A stretch of DNA of 64,000 bases from UBA11524 sp034104265. GTDB taxonomy: Bacteria > Bacillota > Clostridia > Christensenellales > Aristaeellaceae. A program made the position numbers and the translations under genes. A model generated the notes under the pieces. It made no database searches. It was given only the letters and a program-made list of their open reading frames with translations, and was not told the origin of the DNA. The DNA lies in the NCBI GenBank assembly GCA_034104265.1, contig JAXEEE010000058.1:1-64000 (forward strand), given 5' to 3'. Each line of letters begins with the position of its first letter. Position 1 is the stretch's first letter. This document shows, one piece after another, positions 34,719 to 42,913 of this stretch.

Positions 34719-36047
34719 GTGAAAGACCTGACCGTAGGCCGTCCCAGCCGTGTGCTGGCTGCCTACACCCTGCCCCTGTTCGGCAGTATTATCTTCCAGC
34801 AGCTCTACAACATTGCCGACAGCCTGGTGGCCGGACGCTATATTGGTACCGAGGCCCTGGCCGCCGTGGGAAACTCCTATGAAATCACGCTGATCTATAT
34901 CGCCCTGGCAGTGGGCTGCAACATCGGCGCGTCGGTGATCACCGCCCGCTTCTTCGGTGAGAAGCGCTGGCGCGAGGTGCGCAGCGCCATCACTACTTCG
35001 CTGATCTTCTCGGCTGCGCTGGGGCTGGTGCTGACCGTGGCGGGCTTCTTCCTGTGCGACTGGCTGCTCCGCCTCATCAATACGCCCCAAGAGGTCTTTG
35101 CGGATTCCGCCGCCTACCTGGACATCTACCTGATGGGCTATGTGTTCCTGATCCTCTACCAGGTAGCCACGGGCATCTTTTCCGCCATGGGCGATTCCCG
35201 CACACCCTTCTGGTTCCTGGCGGTGTCCTCGGTCAGCAACATCTTCGTGGATATTCTCTTTGTCCGGCAGTTCGGCATGGGCGTGGAGGGCGTTGCCTGG
35301 GCCACGTTCCTGTGCCAGTCCATCAGCGGCATGGCGGCGGTGGCGGCAGTGCTCCTGAAGCTGCGGCGGATGGAGGGACGGGGTGCGACGCTGTTCTCCT
35401 TCCCCATCCTGAAGAAGATCCTGACCATCGCCGCGCCCAGCGCCGTACAGCAGAGCTTCATCTCTGTGGGCAATATCCTGATCCAGAGCGTCATCAACGG
35501 CTTCGGTACGGCGGCCATCGGAGGCTACGCAGCGGCGGTGAAGCTGAACAACATGACCATCACCTCCATCACCGCCCTGGGCAACGGTATCAGCAACTAC
35601 ACCTCCCAGAACCTGGGCGCGAAGAAGCATGAGCGCATCCGGCAGGGCTTCCGAAGCGGCGCGGTGCTGGGCGGCGGCGTAGCGCTACTGTTCGCCGCAG
35701 CGTATTTGATTTTCGGCCCGCAGCTGGTGGGCGTGTTCATCACTGACGGCAACCTGGAGGCCCATCAGGTGGGCGTACGTTTCCTGCAAATCGTGTCGCC
35801 CTTCTATGTGGTGATCGCCATGAAGCTCATCAGCGACGGTGTGCTGCGCGGCGCCTCCCGGATGAAGGACTTCATGGCTTCCACCATGACGGATCTGGTG
35901 CTGCGGGTGGTGCTGGCCTTTGTGTTCTCCGCCATGCTGGGCGTGACAGGCGTGTGGCTCAGCTGGCCTGTGGGCTGGGTGCTGGGCACGGCGCTGTCCT
36001 GCTGGTTCTATGCACGGTGGATACGCCGGCTGCTCCGCGACGAGTGA
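34719..36047 (+). CDS. MATE family efflux transporter
   Basis: 442 residues, 12 predicted helices. Typical segments include GSIIFQQLYNIADSLVAGRYIG (helix 1), the second-half repeat AVQQSFISVGNILIQSVIN and YTSQNLGAKKHERI. Clearly paralogous to the MATE protein at 13.5 kb. Substrate unknown. A GTG start at 34719 is preferred because AAGGA lies upstream and the promoter ends at 34674. Confidence 0.91.
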   Translation: MKDLTVGRPSRVLAAYTLPLFGSIIFQQLYNIADSLVAGRYIGTEALAAVGNSYEITLIYIALAVGCNIGASVITARFFGEKRWREVRSAITTSLIFSAALGLVLTVAGFFLCDWLLRLINTPQEVFADSAAYLDIYLMGYVFLILYQVATGIFSAMGDSRTPFWFLAVSSVSNIFVDILFVRQFGMGVEGVAWATFLCQSISGMAAVAAVLLKLRRMEGRGATLFSFPILKKILTIAAPSAVQQSFISVGNILIQSVINGFGTAAIGGYAAAVKLNNMTITSITALGNGISNYTSQNLGAKKHERIRQGFRSGAVLGGGVALLFAAAYLIFGPQLVGVFITDGNLEAHQVGVRFLQIVSPFYVVIAMKLISDGVLRGASRMKDFMASTMTDLVLRVVLAFVFSAMLGVTGVWLSWPVGWVLGTALSCWFYARWIRRLLRDE

Positions 36048-36056
36048 GCATGCAGC

Positions 36057-36090
36057 AAAAAAGACCTGTCCTGCAGGACAGGTCTTTTTC
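36057..36090. terminator. Bidirectional terminator
   Basis: AAAAAAGACCTGTCCTGCAGGACAGGTCTTTTT: perfect GC-rich palindrome between A- and T-runs. It separates the convergent MATE and anti-sigma genes. Confidence 0.9.
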
Positions 36091-36102
36091 ATTTGCGGAT
36101 GA

Positions 36103-37041
36103 TTACTGCATTGCAGCCTCGAAGGCCTCGAAGAATTCCGGGCAGCTCCAGGTACCGCAGGCGGACAGGTTGTCGTCCCGGACGGCCAGCTGAACCGTCA
36201 GGCCGTTGTCCAGACCAATCAGCAGGGACTGCCTGCCGCTGACCGTTCCGCTGGATTCATAGGTGGCGCAGTCCAGCAGCGTGGACATGAGCCCCTCGCA
36301 GGTCGCCGCATCCGTGATGACGCCCACGTCGCTCAGCTCCATGCTGGCGATATGCCCGCTGATCTGCAGCGTATCGTCCAGGGCCTCACTGCCTCGCAGG
36401 GCGTTGCCGTTGAAGCTGACCCGCTGGAACAGCCGCATGCTGCCGTTCACCTCCGCCGCCACCAGGGTGCCGCCCATGCCACTGATTTCGTACACCTCTG
36501 TGCCGAAGGCAGCTGCGTTGGACAGCAGCACATCACCGCCGGACAGGGAGGGCTCCGTGGTGAACTCCGCCACCGTGCCCAAACTGGTGCCCAGCAGGCT
36601 GTCGCTGACAGAGCCGGGGGTGGTCAGCATCCGGTAGTACCGGCCCTGCGCACCGATGAGCGGGAAGGTGCCGCTGCCCTCCTCCCAAATGCTGCGGTAG
36701 GCGGGTGCAGCGCCATTCTGCCCGATGGACACGCTGTCCTCGGACATGTTCAGCAGGGCGCGCTCACTGCCTGCGACGCCGTTGCCCGCCGCCTGGGATG
36801 TGATGAGGCTGTTCTGCCGCGGCTGGCGAAGCATCGGCACAGTGACGGCGACGCACACCACCAGCGCCATGGCACAGGCCAGCGCAGGAGCCCAGACCTT
36901 CCGCTTCCTGGGCTGAGGCGGCTGTGCGGCGGCGCGCTCAATGCGCAGCATCAGGTGGCGGTCGGCCTCCAGACCGGACAGGCTCCTGTCCGCCGTTTGG
37001 GACAGCTGCTCCAGCTGATGAAGCACCTCCTGACTTTTCAT
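36103..37041 (-). CDS. Putative anti-sigma factor / membrane partner of ECF sigma
   Basis: 312 residues. About 50 N-terminal residues are cytoplasmic (helical, acidic, Leu-rich), followed by one membrane helix near 50-70 and a large extracellular domain of unknown fold. The start overlaps the ECF sigma stop by 4 bp (ATGA), the standard sigma/anti-sigma arrangement. No HxxxCxxC zinc motif is present in the cytoplasmic part. Function is inferred from context and topology only. The extracellular part may sense an envelope signal. Confidence 0.7.
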   Translation of the reverse strand: MKSQEVLHQLEQLSQTADRSLSGLEADRHLMLRIERAAAQPPQPRKRKVWAPALACAMALVVCVAVTVPMLRQPRQNSLITSQAAGNGVAGSERALLNMSEDSVSIGQNGAAPAYRSIWEEGSGTFPLIGAQGRYYRMLTTPGSVSDSLLGTSLGTVAEFTTEPSLSGGDVLLSNAAAFGTEVYEISGMGGTLVAAEVNGSMRLFQRVSFNGNALRGSEALDDTLQISGHIASMELSDVGVITDAATCEGLMSTLLDCATYESSGTVSGRQSLLIGLDNGLTVQLAVRDDNLSACGTWSCPEFFEAFEAAMQ

Positions 37042-37592
37042 TCCGCCTCGCCTCCCTTCAGAATCTGTTCGAGCTTTTTCCGGCCTCTGCTCAGCCGGGA
37101 TGAAATGGTTCCCTCGGGCAATTCCATCATCTCTGCAATCTCCGTGATGCCATAGCCTTGATAATAGTGCAGCAGGATAACCTCCTTGAAGGAGGCCGGC
37201 AGCTGATTGATGGCGCTCATCAGCTCCTGCTGATCCGTCAGCTTGCCGATCTCGTCCGGCGCAGGCACAAGCTCGAATTTCGGGCTGCCCAGGACAACCC
37301 GCTTCACCCATGCGCCCCGCCACAGATCCCGGCAGCGGTTCAGCGCGACCTTCAAAAGCCACGCTTTCTCCCGGCCCTCCTGCAGCACAGGGGCATTGGT
37401 GATCAGACGGACGAACACGTCCTGGCACACGTCCTCCGCCTTCTGCCTGTCGCCCAGATAGAAGTAGCTTACGCGCAGCACATCGGTAGCATACTTTTCG
37501 TACAGCTCCTCGAAGTACGCGGTATCATCCCGGACCTGCGCCGCCTGCACGAGCTCTTCCTCCCCGCCGTTTCTTTCGGACCGTTCAACCAT
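37038..37592 (-). CDS. ECF-type RNA polymerase sigma factor
   Basis: 184 residues. Region 2 (FEELYEKYATDVLRVSYFY...AEDVCQDVFVRL) and region 4 (LPASFKEVILLHYYQGY followed by ITEIAEMMELPEGTISSR) are easily recognised. There is no region 3, as in group 4 sigma factors. Likely released by the membrane partner encoded directly downstream to activate a small regulon. The 5' UTR of about 100 nt contains the inverted repeat TTTTCAA-GAAAT-TTGAAAA (37638-37656) and no other gene. Confidence 0.92.
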   Translation of the reverse strand: MVERSERNGGEEELVQAAQVRDDTAYFEELYEKYATDVLRVSYFYLGDRQKAEDVCQDVFVRLITNAPVLQEGREKAWLLKVALNRCRDLWRGAWVKRVVLGSPKFELVPAPDEIGKLTDQQELMSAINQLPASFKEVILLHYYQGYGITEIAEMMELPEGTISSRLSRGRKKLEQILKGGEAE

Positions 37593-37696
37593 ATAAACGC
37601 ATAACCCTCCCGGCTTTATTCCAACGTAATTGTAACATTTTCAAGAAATTTGAAAACAAAAGTATGACATTCCCGGCGGAGCCGGTGAACAAAGCC

Positions 37697-37726
37697 ATTA
37701 TACCATAACAGCGTGAAGCGCGTAAA
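37697..37726 (-). promoter_or_regulatory. Promoter for the ECF sigma operon
   Basis: Minus strand: TTTACG (37721-37726), 18-bp spacer, TATAAT (37697-37702). Looks like a housekeeping promoter rather than an autoregulated ECF promoter (no AAC/CGTC pattern seen). Confidence 0.55.
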
Positions 37727-37733
37727 GGGTCAG

Positions 37734-37771
37734 AAAAAGGCAGCCTGTGCGCATTGCTGACGCTGGCTGCC
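37734..37771 (-). terminator. Terminator of DAHP synthase transcript
   Basis: GGCAGCC (37765-37771 complement), 19-nt loop, GGCTGCC followed by TTTTT on the minus strand. Confidence 0.75.
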
Positions 37772-37797
37772 GTATGATCCTGTTTGCCGGCCGGGCG

Positions 37798-38799
37798 TCA
37801 GATGGCCGCGCGTACCGCCATCACCCGGCGGGCCACGTCGGCAAATTCATCCGGCGTCAGGGACTGCGCACCGTCGCACAGGGCGTGCTTGGGATCGTTA
37901 TGCACCTCGATCATCAGGCCATCCGCGCCGCAGGCGGCGGCTGCCAGCGCCATAGGCTTCACCAGACGGCTCACGCCCGTGGCATGGCTGGGATCCACAA
38001 CCACTGGCAGATGCGTCTTTTCGTGCAGCACGGGGATGGCGGACAGGTCGAGGGTGTTGCGGGTGGCTGTCTCATAGGTGCGGATACCCCGCTCGCACAG
38101 GATGACCTGCTCGTTGCCGCCGGCCATGATGTATTCCGCGCTCATCAGCAGCTCCTGGATGGTGTTGGCCAGGCCGCGCTTGAGCAGGATCGGCTTGCGC
38201 AGCTTCCCCAGCTCCTTGAGCAGCTCGAAGTTCTGCATGTTCCGCGCACCCACCTGGATCACGTCCACGTCCTCGAACAGGGGCAGATGCGCCGCGTCCA
38301 TGATTTCCGTGACGATGGGCAGACCTGTTTCCGCTTTGGCCAGCTTCAGCAGCCGCAGGCCCTCGCCGTGCAGGCCCTGAAAGGCGTAAGGCGAGGTGCG
38401 GGGCTTGAAGGCACCGCCGCGCAGCAGCGTTGCGCCCGCCGCCTTGACCGCCCGGGCCACGGTGATGATCTGCTCCTCCGTCTCCACAGAGCAGGGACCG
38501 GCGATGATCTGGAACATGCCTCCGCCGATCTTTACCCCTGCGCCGCAGTCCACTACGGTGTCCGCAGGATGGAACTTGCGGTTGGCGTTCTTGTAGGGCT
38601 CCTGGATCCGCCGCACGTCTTCCACCGCGTCCAGGGTGGCGATCAGGTCGGGATCCACCCGGGTGGTGTCGCCGATCAGGCCCATGATGGTGGAGTTTTC
38701 GCCCTGGGAGAAGTGGATCCGCAGGCCCATGCTGCCAAGGAATTCCTTGAGCTTGTCCACCTGATCCTGGGGAGCGTTCTGCTTGAGAATGACGATCAT
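37798..38799 (-). CDS. aroF: 3-deoxy-7-phosphoheptulonate (DAHP) synthase
   Basis: 333 residues. Type I-beta DAHP synthase that opens the shikimate pathway by joining erythrose-4-phosphate and PEP. A short N-terminal ferredoxin-like/ACT-type domain (MIVILKQNAPQDQVDKLKEF) precedes the (beta/alpha)8 barrel: IAGPCSVET, RGGAFKPRTSPYAFQG, ILLKRG and VVVDPSHATG. ATG 38799 has GGAGGT upstream. The transcript begins with a leader peptide gene rich in Tyr and Phe and a terminator, so expression is probably governed by charged tyrosyl- and phenylalanyl-tRNA supply. The gene is not clustered with other aro genes here. Confidence 0.95.
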   Translation of the reverse strand: MIVILKQNAPQDQVDKLKEFLGSMGLRIHFSQGENSTIMGLIGDTTRVDPDLIATLDAVEDVRRIQEPYKNANRKFHPADTVVDCGAGVKIGGGMFQIIAGPCSVETEEQIITVARAVKAAGATLLRGGAFKPRTSPYAFQGLHGEGLRLLKLAKAETGLPIVTEIMDAAHLPLFEDVDVIQVGARNMQNFELLKELGKLRKPILLKRGLANTIQELLMSAEYIMAGGNEQVILCERGIRTYETATRNTLDLSAIPVLHEKTHLPVVVDPSHATGVSRLVKPMALAAAACGADGLMIEVHNDPKHALCDGAQSLTPDEFADVARRVMAVRAAI

Positions 38800-38850
38800 G
38801 CTACCATACCTCCGTACTGCATTTTTCTTGGGAACCGTTCTGCCGTGCTT

Positions 38851-38886
38851 CAAAGAAAACGCCCTGCGGCGTCATGCCACAGGGCG
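38851..38886 (-). terminator. Attenuator terminator before DAHP synthase
   Basis: Minus strand: CGCCCTGTGGC, 4-nt loop ATGA, and an 11-nt complementary arm GCCGCAGGGCG region, followed by TTTTC. The 5' arm (bases complementary to 38879-38886) can alternatively pair with ACAGGGCG at 38910-38917, just at the leader peptide stop, forming an antiterminator. The two structures are mutually exclusive. Confidence 0.85.
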
Positions 38887-38916
38887 GATGGATGTCCATG
38901 CCAAAATCACGCCCTG

Positions 38917-38964
38917 TCACTGGAACAGCACGTAATAATAATAACCGAAATAACGGCGCAGCAT
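38917..38964 (-). CDS. Aromatic leader peptide (MLRRYFGYYYYVLFQ)
   Basis: A 15-residue open frame with five Tyr and two Phe codons, four of the Tyr consecutive. GGGAGG sits 7 bp upstream of its ATG. It lies between a promoter and a terminator that precedes the DAHP synthase gene. Stop codon and the antiterminator strand overlap: a ribosome that reaches the stop masks ACAGGGCG and lets the terminator form, while a ribosome stalled at the Tyr codons leaves it free. This is the classic attenuation arrangement, here responding to tyrosine (and phenylalanine) limitation. The peptide itself probably has no other function. Confidence 0.85.
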   Translation of the reverse strand: MLRRYFGYYYYVLFQ

Positions 38965-38990
38965 GAGGCATCCTCCCTTTCTTTGCGACT

Positions 38991-39019
38991 ATCATACCCT
39001 ACTTTTGCCCTTTTGGCAA
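38991..39019 (-). promoter_or_regulatory. Promoter for leader peptide-DAHP synthase transcript
   Basis: Minus strand: TTGCCA (39014-39019), 17-bp spacer, TATGAT (38991-38996), about 30 bp upstream of the leader peptide ATG. Confidence 0.65.
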
Positions 39020-39037
39020 GAGAAAAACCGAAAAAAG

Positions 39038-39781
39038 TCAATGATTCCGTCCGGTTTCCTCCAGGTACTTCTCCAGCTTGCGCTTCACGCGCTGGAGCGC
39101 GTTATCGATGGATTTGACGTGACGGCCCAGGTTGTCGGCGATCTCCTGATAGCTTTTCCCGTCCAGGTAGGCCCGCAGCACCTCCTGCTCCAGACCGGAG
39201 AGCACCTCGTCAATCTTGTGGTTGATGCTGGACAGATCCTCCTGCCCGATGATCAATTCCTCCGGGTTAGTGGCCCGCCCCTCGATGATCACGTCCAGGA
39301 GCGTCCGGTCGCTTTCCTCGTCATAGAGGGGCTTGTTGAGGGAAACGTAGCTGTTCAGGGGGATGTGCTTCTGGCGGGTGGCAGTCTTGATGGCGGTGAT
39401 GATCTGCCGGGTGATGCACAATTCCGCAAAGGCGCGGAAGGAGGACAGCTTGTCCGGACGGAAGTCGCGGATGGCCTTGTACAGGCCGATCATGCCCTCC
39501 TGCACAATGTCCTCGTGATCCGCGCCGATGAGGAAGTAGCTGCGGGCCTTGGAGCGGACGAAGTTCTTGTACTTGTTCAGCAGGTATTCCTCCGCCACAT
39601 TGTCACCATTCCGGCACAGGGCCACAATATCCTCGTCGCTCATGGACGAATAGTCGGAGGGAAAGGAAGCCTCGTCCTCCGTCTCCAGGCCGTCAGGCTG
39701 CCCCTCCTGCTGCATGGCAAGGGCCTCCAGCTCTTCGTCGGTCAGGTCCATGTCACGTTCATCCATTGCATTCACATCCAT
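39038..39781 (-). CDS. sigH: Sporulation/stationary-phase RNA polymerase sigma factor SigH
   Basis: 247 residues. Sigma-70 family with region 2 (LLNKYKNFVRSKARSYFLIGADHEDIVQEGMIGL, split near residue 75) and region 4 (GLEQEVLRAYLDGKSYQEIADNLGRHVKSIDNALQR). The last motif and the position after rlmB-rae1 identify Spo0H/sigma-H, the early sporulation sigma factor. It has an acidic N-terminal extension of about 40 residues. Start ATG 39781 follows rae1 by 12 bp; a second ATG 15 bp further in is possible. Last gene of the mrnC-thyX-rlmB-rae1-sigH block. Confidence 0.93.
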   Translation of the reverse strand: MDVNAMDERDMDLTDEELEALAMQQEGQPDGLETEDEASFPSDYSSMSDEDIVALCRNGDNVAEEYLLNKYKNFVRSKARSYFLIGADHEDIVQEGMIGLYKAIRDFRPDKLSSFRAFAELCITRQIITAIKTATRQKHIPLNSYVSLNKPLYDEESDRTLLDVIIEGRATNPEELIIGQEDLSSINHKIDEVLSGLEQEVLRAYLDGKSYQEIADNLGRHVKSIDNALQRVKRKLEKYLEETGRNH

Positions 39782-39793
39782 TCATCGCATTGC

Positions 39794-40303
39794 TTATTTT
39801 CCGCGGCGCATAGCCTCCAGGGCGTTCAGGGTATCCTGGGGCAGGCGCGAAGCCAGGGAGGCCTTGGGTGCGGTGCTGACCGTGCGGTGCTGCTCCATAC
39901 CCCGCTGACGCAGATGCCTTAGCTCCCGCAATAGCTCCCGGGAGGTCAGGCGGATCGCCCCTGTGGACAGCACCTGGCTCTGCTCCAGGCCGTCGGAGGT
40001 GGCCACGCGGACGGCACGGTACTTGGGCGTCTGGGCCACCAGGCGCTCAATGTAGCTGTCGGCGGTTTCGCCATGGCGGGTGTACACCAGCGTCAGATTG
40101 CCGAACTGCTCCTCGGTGCGGATTTTCCTGTCGGACTGGTACCCGTCGAAGACCAGCACCACGTCCTCCCCGGAATAGCCGCTGTAATCCTCCAGCAGGC
40201 GCAGCAGACGGTCGCGGCACTCGTCGATGGACCAGCGCTCCTTCTCCGCCTCCCGCCACGCGCCGATGACGTTATACCCATCGACGATCAGCAGCGGTCT
40301 CAT
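39794..40303 (-). CDS. rae1: NYN-domain ribosome-associated endoribonuclease Rae1 (YacP)
   Basis: 169 residues. PIN/NYN nuclease with LLIVDGYNVIGAW at the N-terminus, VVLVFDGYQSD and ATSDGLEQSQVLSTGA (conserved Asp residues). YacP/Rae1 cleaves mRNA in the ribosomal A site in Bacillus. The gene position between rlmB and sigH is conserved in Firmicutes. ATG 40303 overlaps the rlmB stop by 4 bp. Confidence 0.93.
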   Translation of the reverse strand: MRPLLIVDGYNVIGAWREAEKERWSIDECRDRLLRLLEDYSGYSGEDVVLVFDGYQSDRKIRTEEQFGNLTLVYTRHGETADSYIERLVAQTPKYRAVRVATSDGLEQSQVLSTGAIRLTSRELLRELRHLRQRGMEQHRTVSTAPKASLASRLPQDTLNALEAMRRGK

Positions 40304-41448
40304 GCCCGCCGGGTGGACAGCACGCGGTACATCATGATGCCTGCCGCCACCGAGGCGTTCAGGCTGTCAATATGCCCTGCCATGGGCAGGGAAACACGCT
40401 GGTCGCAGGATTCGAGGGTCAGACGGCTGATGCCCTCGCCCTCAGCGCCGATCACCAGCGCCACGCCGCCCTTGAAATTCACCTGCTCGTAGTCCTGGCC
40501 GTCCATGGTCACGGCGTAGGTCCATACGCCCTGCTTCTTCAGTTCGTCAATGGTGCGGTTCAGGTTGACCACACGGGCCACCTTCATGTGCTCCACCGCA
40601 CCGGCGGAGGCCTTCACCGCCGCGGGGGTCAGCCCCACGCTGCGCCGCTCGGGCACAATCACCCCATGGGCGCCCGCGCACTCCGCGCTGCGGATGATCG
40701 CGCCCAGGTTGTGGGGATCGGTCACGCCGTCCAGCAGAATCAGGAATGGTTCCTCGCCCCGCTCGCGGGCGATCTCCAGCATGGCGTCCACCGTGCTGTA
40801 CTGGTAGGCGGAGGCGAAAGCCAGCATGCCCTGATGATGGGGCGCGATCTCGTCCAGGCGGGACTTGTCCACCTCCTGCACGGGCACCCGGGCCTCCCTG
40901 GCCATCTGCACGATCTCCCGGGCGGAGCCGGACAGCTCGCCACGCTGCACCAGCAGCTTCTCCAGGTCGCGGCCGCTCTTCAGCGCCTCGCGGATGGGGT
41001 TGCGGCCGGCCAGCACGTTTTCCATGCGGTCGATCTGCTCCTCCATAGGAACGGGGACAGCCACGGGCGCGCGATGCTCGAAGTCCCGGTAGCTGACCTC
41101 CCTGCGGGGCGCGGCCTCCACAGGACGGCGCTCCTCCCGGGGATGGCGGTCGGCGGGCCGGGCATTGTCCCGGCGATCGCCGTAGGGCTTGCGGTCACCC
41201 TCCCGGCGATGCTCGCCATAGGGGCGGTGGTCGCCTTCCCTGCGGCGATCCCCATAGGGACGGCGGTCGCCCTCAGGCCTGCGGCTGCCCCCGCGCACGG
41301 TGCGGCTTTCGCCCTCGCCCTCCTCAGCATTGGGGCCGAAGCGGCGGTTGGCCGGGCGGTAGTGGGTGCCCTCGTCATCCCAGGAGCCCTGGTTGGCGTA
41401 GTTCTTTTTCCGGGGGTGACGATCGGGTACATCCTTGTAAAATGCCAT
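40300..41448 (-). CDS. rlmB: 23S rRNA (guanosine-2251-2'-O)-methyltransferase with long Arg/Asp-rich N-terminal extension
   Basis: 382 residues. The C-terminal about 245 residues form a SpoU-type TrmH methyltransferase: a ribosome-binding N-domain (GRNPIREALKSG), NLGAIIRSAECAG (motif 1), VIGAEGEGI (motif 2) and SLPMAGHIDSLNASVA (motif 3). In front lies an unusual about 135-residue low-complexity region dominated by Arg, Gly, Asp, Glu and Tyr, with repeated RRPYGDRRREGD-like units. ATG 41448 has AAGGAG upstream. Such extensions are not part of the enzyme fold and may bind RNA. Coupled to rae1 by a 4-bp overlap. Confidence 0.93.
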   Translation of the reverse strand: MAFYKDVPDRHPRKKNYANQGSWDDEGTHYRPANRRFGPNAEEGEGESRTVRGGSRRPEGDRRPYGDRRREGDHRPYGEHRREGDRKPYGDRRDNARPADRHPREERRPVEAAPRREVSYRDFEHRAPVAVPVPMEEQIDRMENVLAGRNPIREALKSGRDLEKLLVQRGELSGSAREIVQMAREARVPVQEVDKSRLDEIAPHHQGMLAFASAYQYSTVDAMLEIARERGEEPFLILLDGVTDPHNLGAIIRSAECAGAHGVIVPERRSVGLTPAAVKASAGAVEHMKVARVVNLNRTIDELKKQGVWTYAVTMDGQDYEQVNFKGGVALVIGAEGEGISRLTLESCDQRVSLPMAGHIDSLNASVAAGIMMYRVLSTRRA

Positions 41449-41511
41449 GATGCTGATTCTCCTTCATTCAATCAATGGTCGTGGACAGCGGCGATTTGCC
41501 GCCGGAAACGG

Positions 41512-42258
41512 TTATTCCTTCGCAGTCAGCGCGTCCAGCATGTCCCTGCGGGCCTTGCGGATTTCCGCCGCCCTGCCGCAGGATTTCGCGCCCTCCGGGC
41601 ATGCGCCCCGAAGGCAGCCCGGCCCCGCATCAGCGAACAGCGCAGGCGCGACCTCCATGCACAGGCGGTGCATATGAGTAGCCAGGGCGCGGATCTCCCA
41701 CTGGGCACGGCTGCACATCCGCAGGCTGAAGAAGTGCCGCAGCTCCCGCACATTCATGGTCATCATCAGCCGGGTTTCGCAGGCGCCGGGAAGCACGAAG
41801 CGCGCGTCCTCGTTGCTGCTCTCCCCTGCCGCACCCAGCCGCTCCTGCCACTGGCAGTACCACTGGTGCATCTGATTCATCTGGCGGGCGTACTCATCGG
41901 CAGCGTCCTGGCCCAAAGCGGCGATCTTCGGCGGAACAATGTAGCCGAAGCCCTGCTCGTAGCTGACGTACCGCTGGCTCTGCACGGAGAAGCTGGCCAG
42001 GCGGTGGCGGGTCAGCTGGGCCAGCAGCACCCGGCTCACGCCCTCCACGCCGAAGGTGAAGGACGCATGCTCCAGCACGGAATCATGCCCCATGCCCATG
42101 ATCTTCTGCACAAAGTCCGACTGATCCCTGGCGCTGACGCGCTCCTTCAGGTCGTCGATGGTGGCCCGGGAGTAGCACAGCCGCGCACCCAGGGCGACGA
42201 TTTCCTCCGGGGACAGGGTGTGGCGGATCAGCGCCACATGGAGCTTCACTTCGGGCAT
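41512..42258 (-). CDS. thyX: Flavin-dependent thymidylate synthase ThyX
   Basis: 248 residues. Makes dTMP from dUMP using methylene-THF and NADPH through FAD. The signature RHRLASFSVQSQRY (RHRxxSxxxxSxR) is near residue 84, and the C-terminal dUMP/FAD residues in ETRLMMTMNVRELRHFFSLR are present. It starts 13 bp inside mrnC. Insertion of thyX between mrnC and rlmB is common in Clostridia. Confidence 0.96.
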   Translation of the reverse strand: MPEVKLHVALIRHTLSPEEIVALGARLCYSRATIDDLKERVSARDQSDFVQKIMGMGHDSVLEHASFTFGVEGVSRVLLAQLTRHRLASFSVQSQRYVSYEQGFGYIVPPKIAALGQDAADEYARQMNQMHQWYCQWQERLGAAGESSNEDARFVLPGACETRLMMTMNVRELRHFFSLRMCSRAQWEIRALATHMHRLCMEVAPALFADAGPGCLRGACPEGAKSCGRAAEIRKARRDMLDALTAKE

Positions 42259-42665
42259 GGTTCATCCTCCGTCTGGCTGGCGGCGAACAGTTGCTTGATT
42301 CTGTCCTCCTGGCCGGTTAAGTACAGGTAGCCCATCAGGGCCTCCAGGGCGGTGGCGGCCTGATAATCCGCCAGCTCCTGATGTCTGGGGGCGGCATGGT
42401 GCGGATGGGCGTTGCGGCCCCGGCGGACAATTTCCGCCTCCGCCTCGCTCAGCAGGCTGGTCATGCGCTGGAGCGCCTCCGCCTGAGCCCTGGCGTTCAC
42501 GCTGGCCACGGCTTCCCGATGCATGTGGCGCACGTTGTAGCCCTGGTCGATCAGCCTGCTCCCCACCATCAGCTCCCACACAGAATCGCCCAAGTAAGCC
42601 AGCTTCAGCGGATTGAGAAGCCGGGCCTCGGCTTCCGTCATGGGCGGCGTTTGACGCAGGCTCAC
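42246..42665 (-). CDS. mrnC: Mini-ribonuclease III
   Basis: 139 residues. RNase III catalytic domain without dsRBD; matures 23S rRNA ends. LNPLKLAYLGDSVWELMV carries the RNase III signature (Asp of the catalytic site) and EALMGYLYLTGQEDR the second acidic cluster. GTG 42665 is the likely start because AGGGAGG lies 8 bp upstream; an in-frame ATG at 42689 is upstream of that site. First gene of the block. cysS, which usually precedes it, is not adjacent. Confidence 0.93.
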   Translation of the reverse strand: MSLRQTPPMTEAEARLLNPLKLAYLGDSVWELMVGSRLIDQGYNVRHMHREAVASVNARAQAEALQRMTSLLSEAEAEIVRRGRNAHPHHAAPRHQELADYQAATALEALMGYLYLTGQEDRIKQLFAASQTEDEPCPK

Positions 42666-42770
42666 ATGCTTCCCCTCCCTTATGTGCATACGAATTGAAT
42701 TATATCATATCGCCGCCCGTTTGGATACCCCTATCTTCCCCCAAAAGCGGAAAAAATCCGCCGGCGCAGG

Positions 42771-42797
42771 AAAAAGCGAGTATCCTTCGATACTCGC
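42771..42797 (-). terminator. Terminator of the tRNA-Lys transcript
   Basis: Minus strand GCGAGTATC, 4-nt loop, GATACTCGC, then TTTTT. Confidence 0.85.
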
Positions 42798-42802
42798 TCA
42801 AG

Positions 42803-42875
42803 TACACCATTAGGGACTCGAACCCTAGACACCCTGATTAAGAGTCAGGTGCTCTACCAACTGAGCTAATGGTGC
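42803..42875 (-). tRNA. tRNA-Lys (anticodon CUU), copy 2
   Basis: Cloverleaf can be drawn by hand: acceptor GCACCAT/ATGGTGT (G1-U72 wobble), D arm GCTC...GAGC, anticodon stem CCTGA/TCAGG with loop CTCTTAA (anticodon CTT), T arm TAGGG/CCCTA with TTCGAGT. The 3' CCA is not encoded. Sequence identical to the other copy 38 bp away. Confidence 0.95.
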
Positions 42876-42913
42876 TTATGAACCCTGCACCCTTGCAGAT
42901 GCAGGGATTGTGG

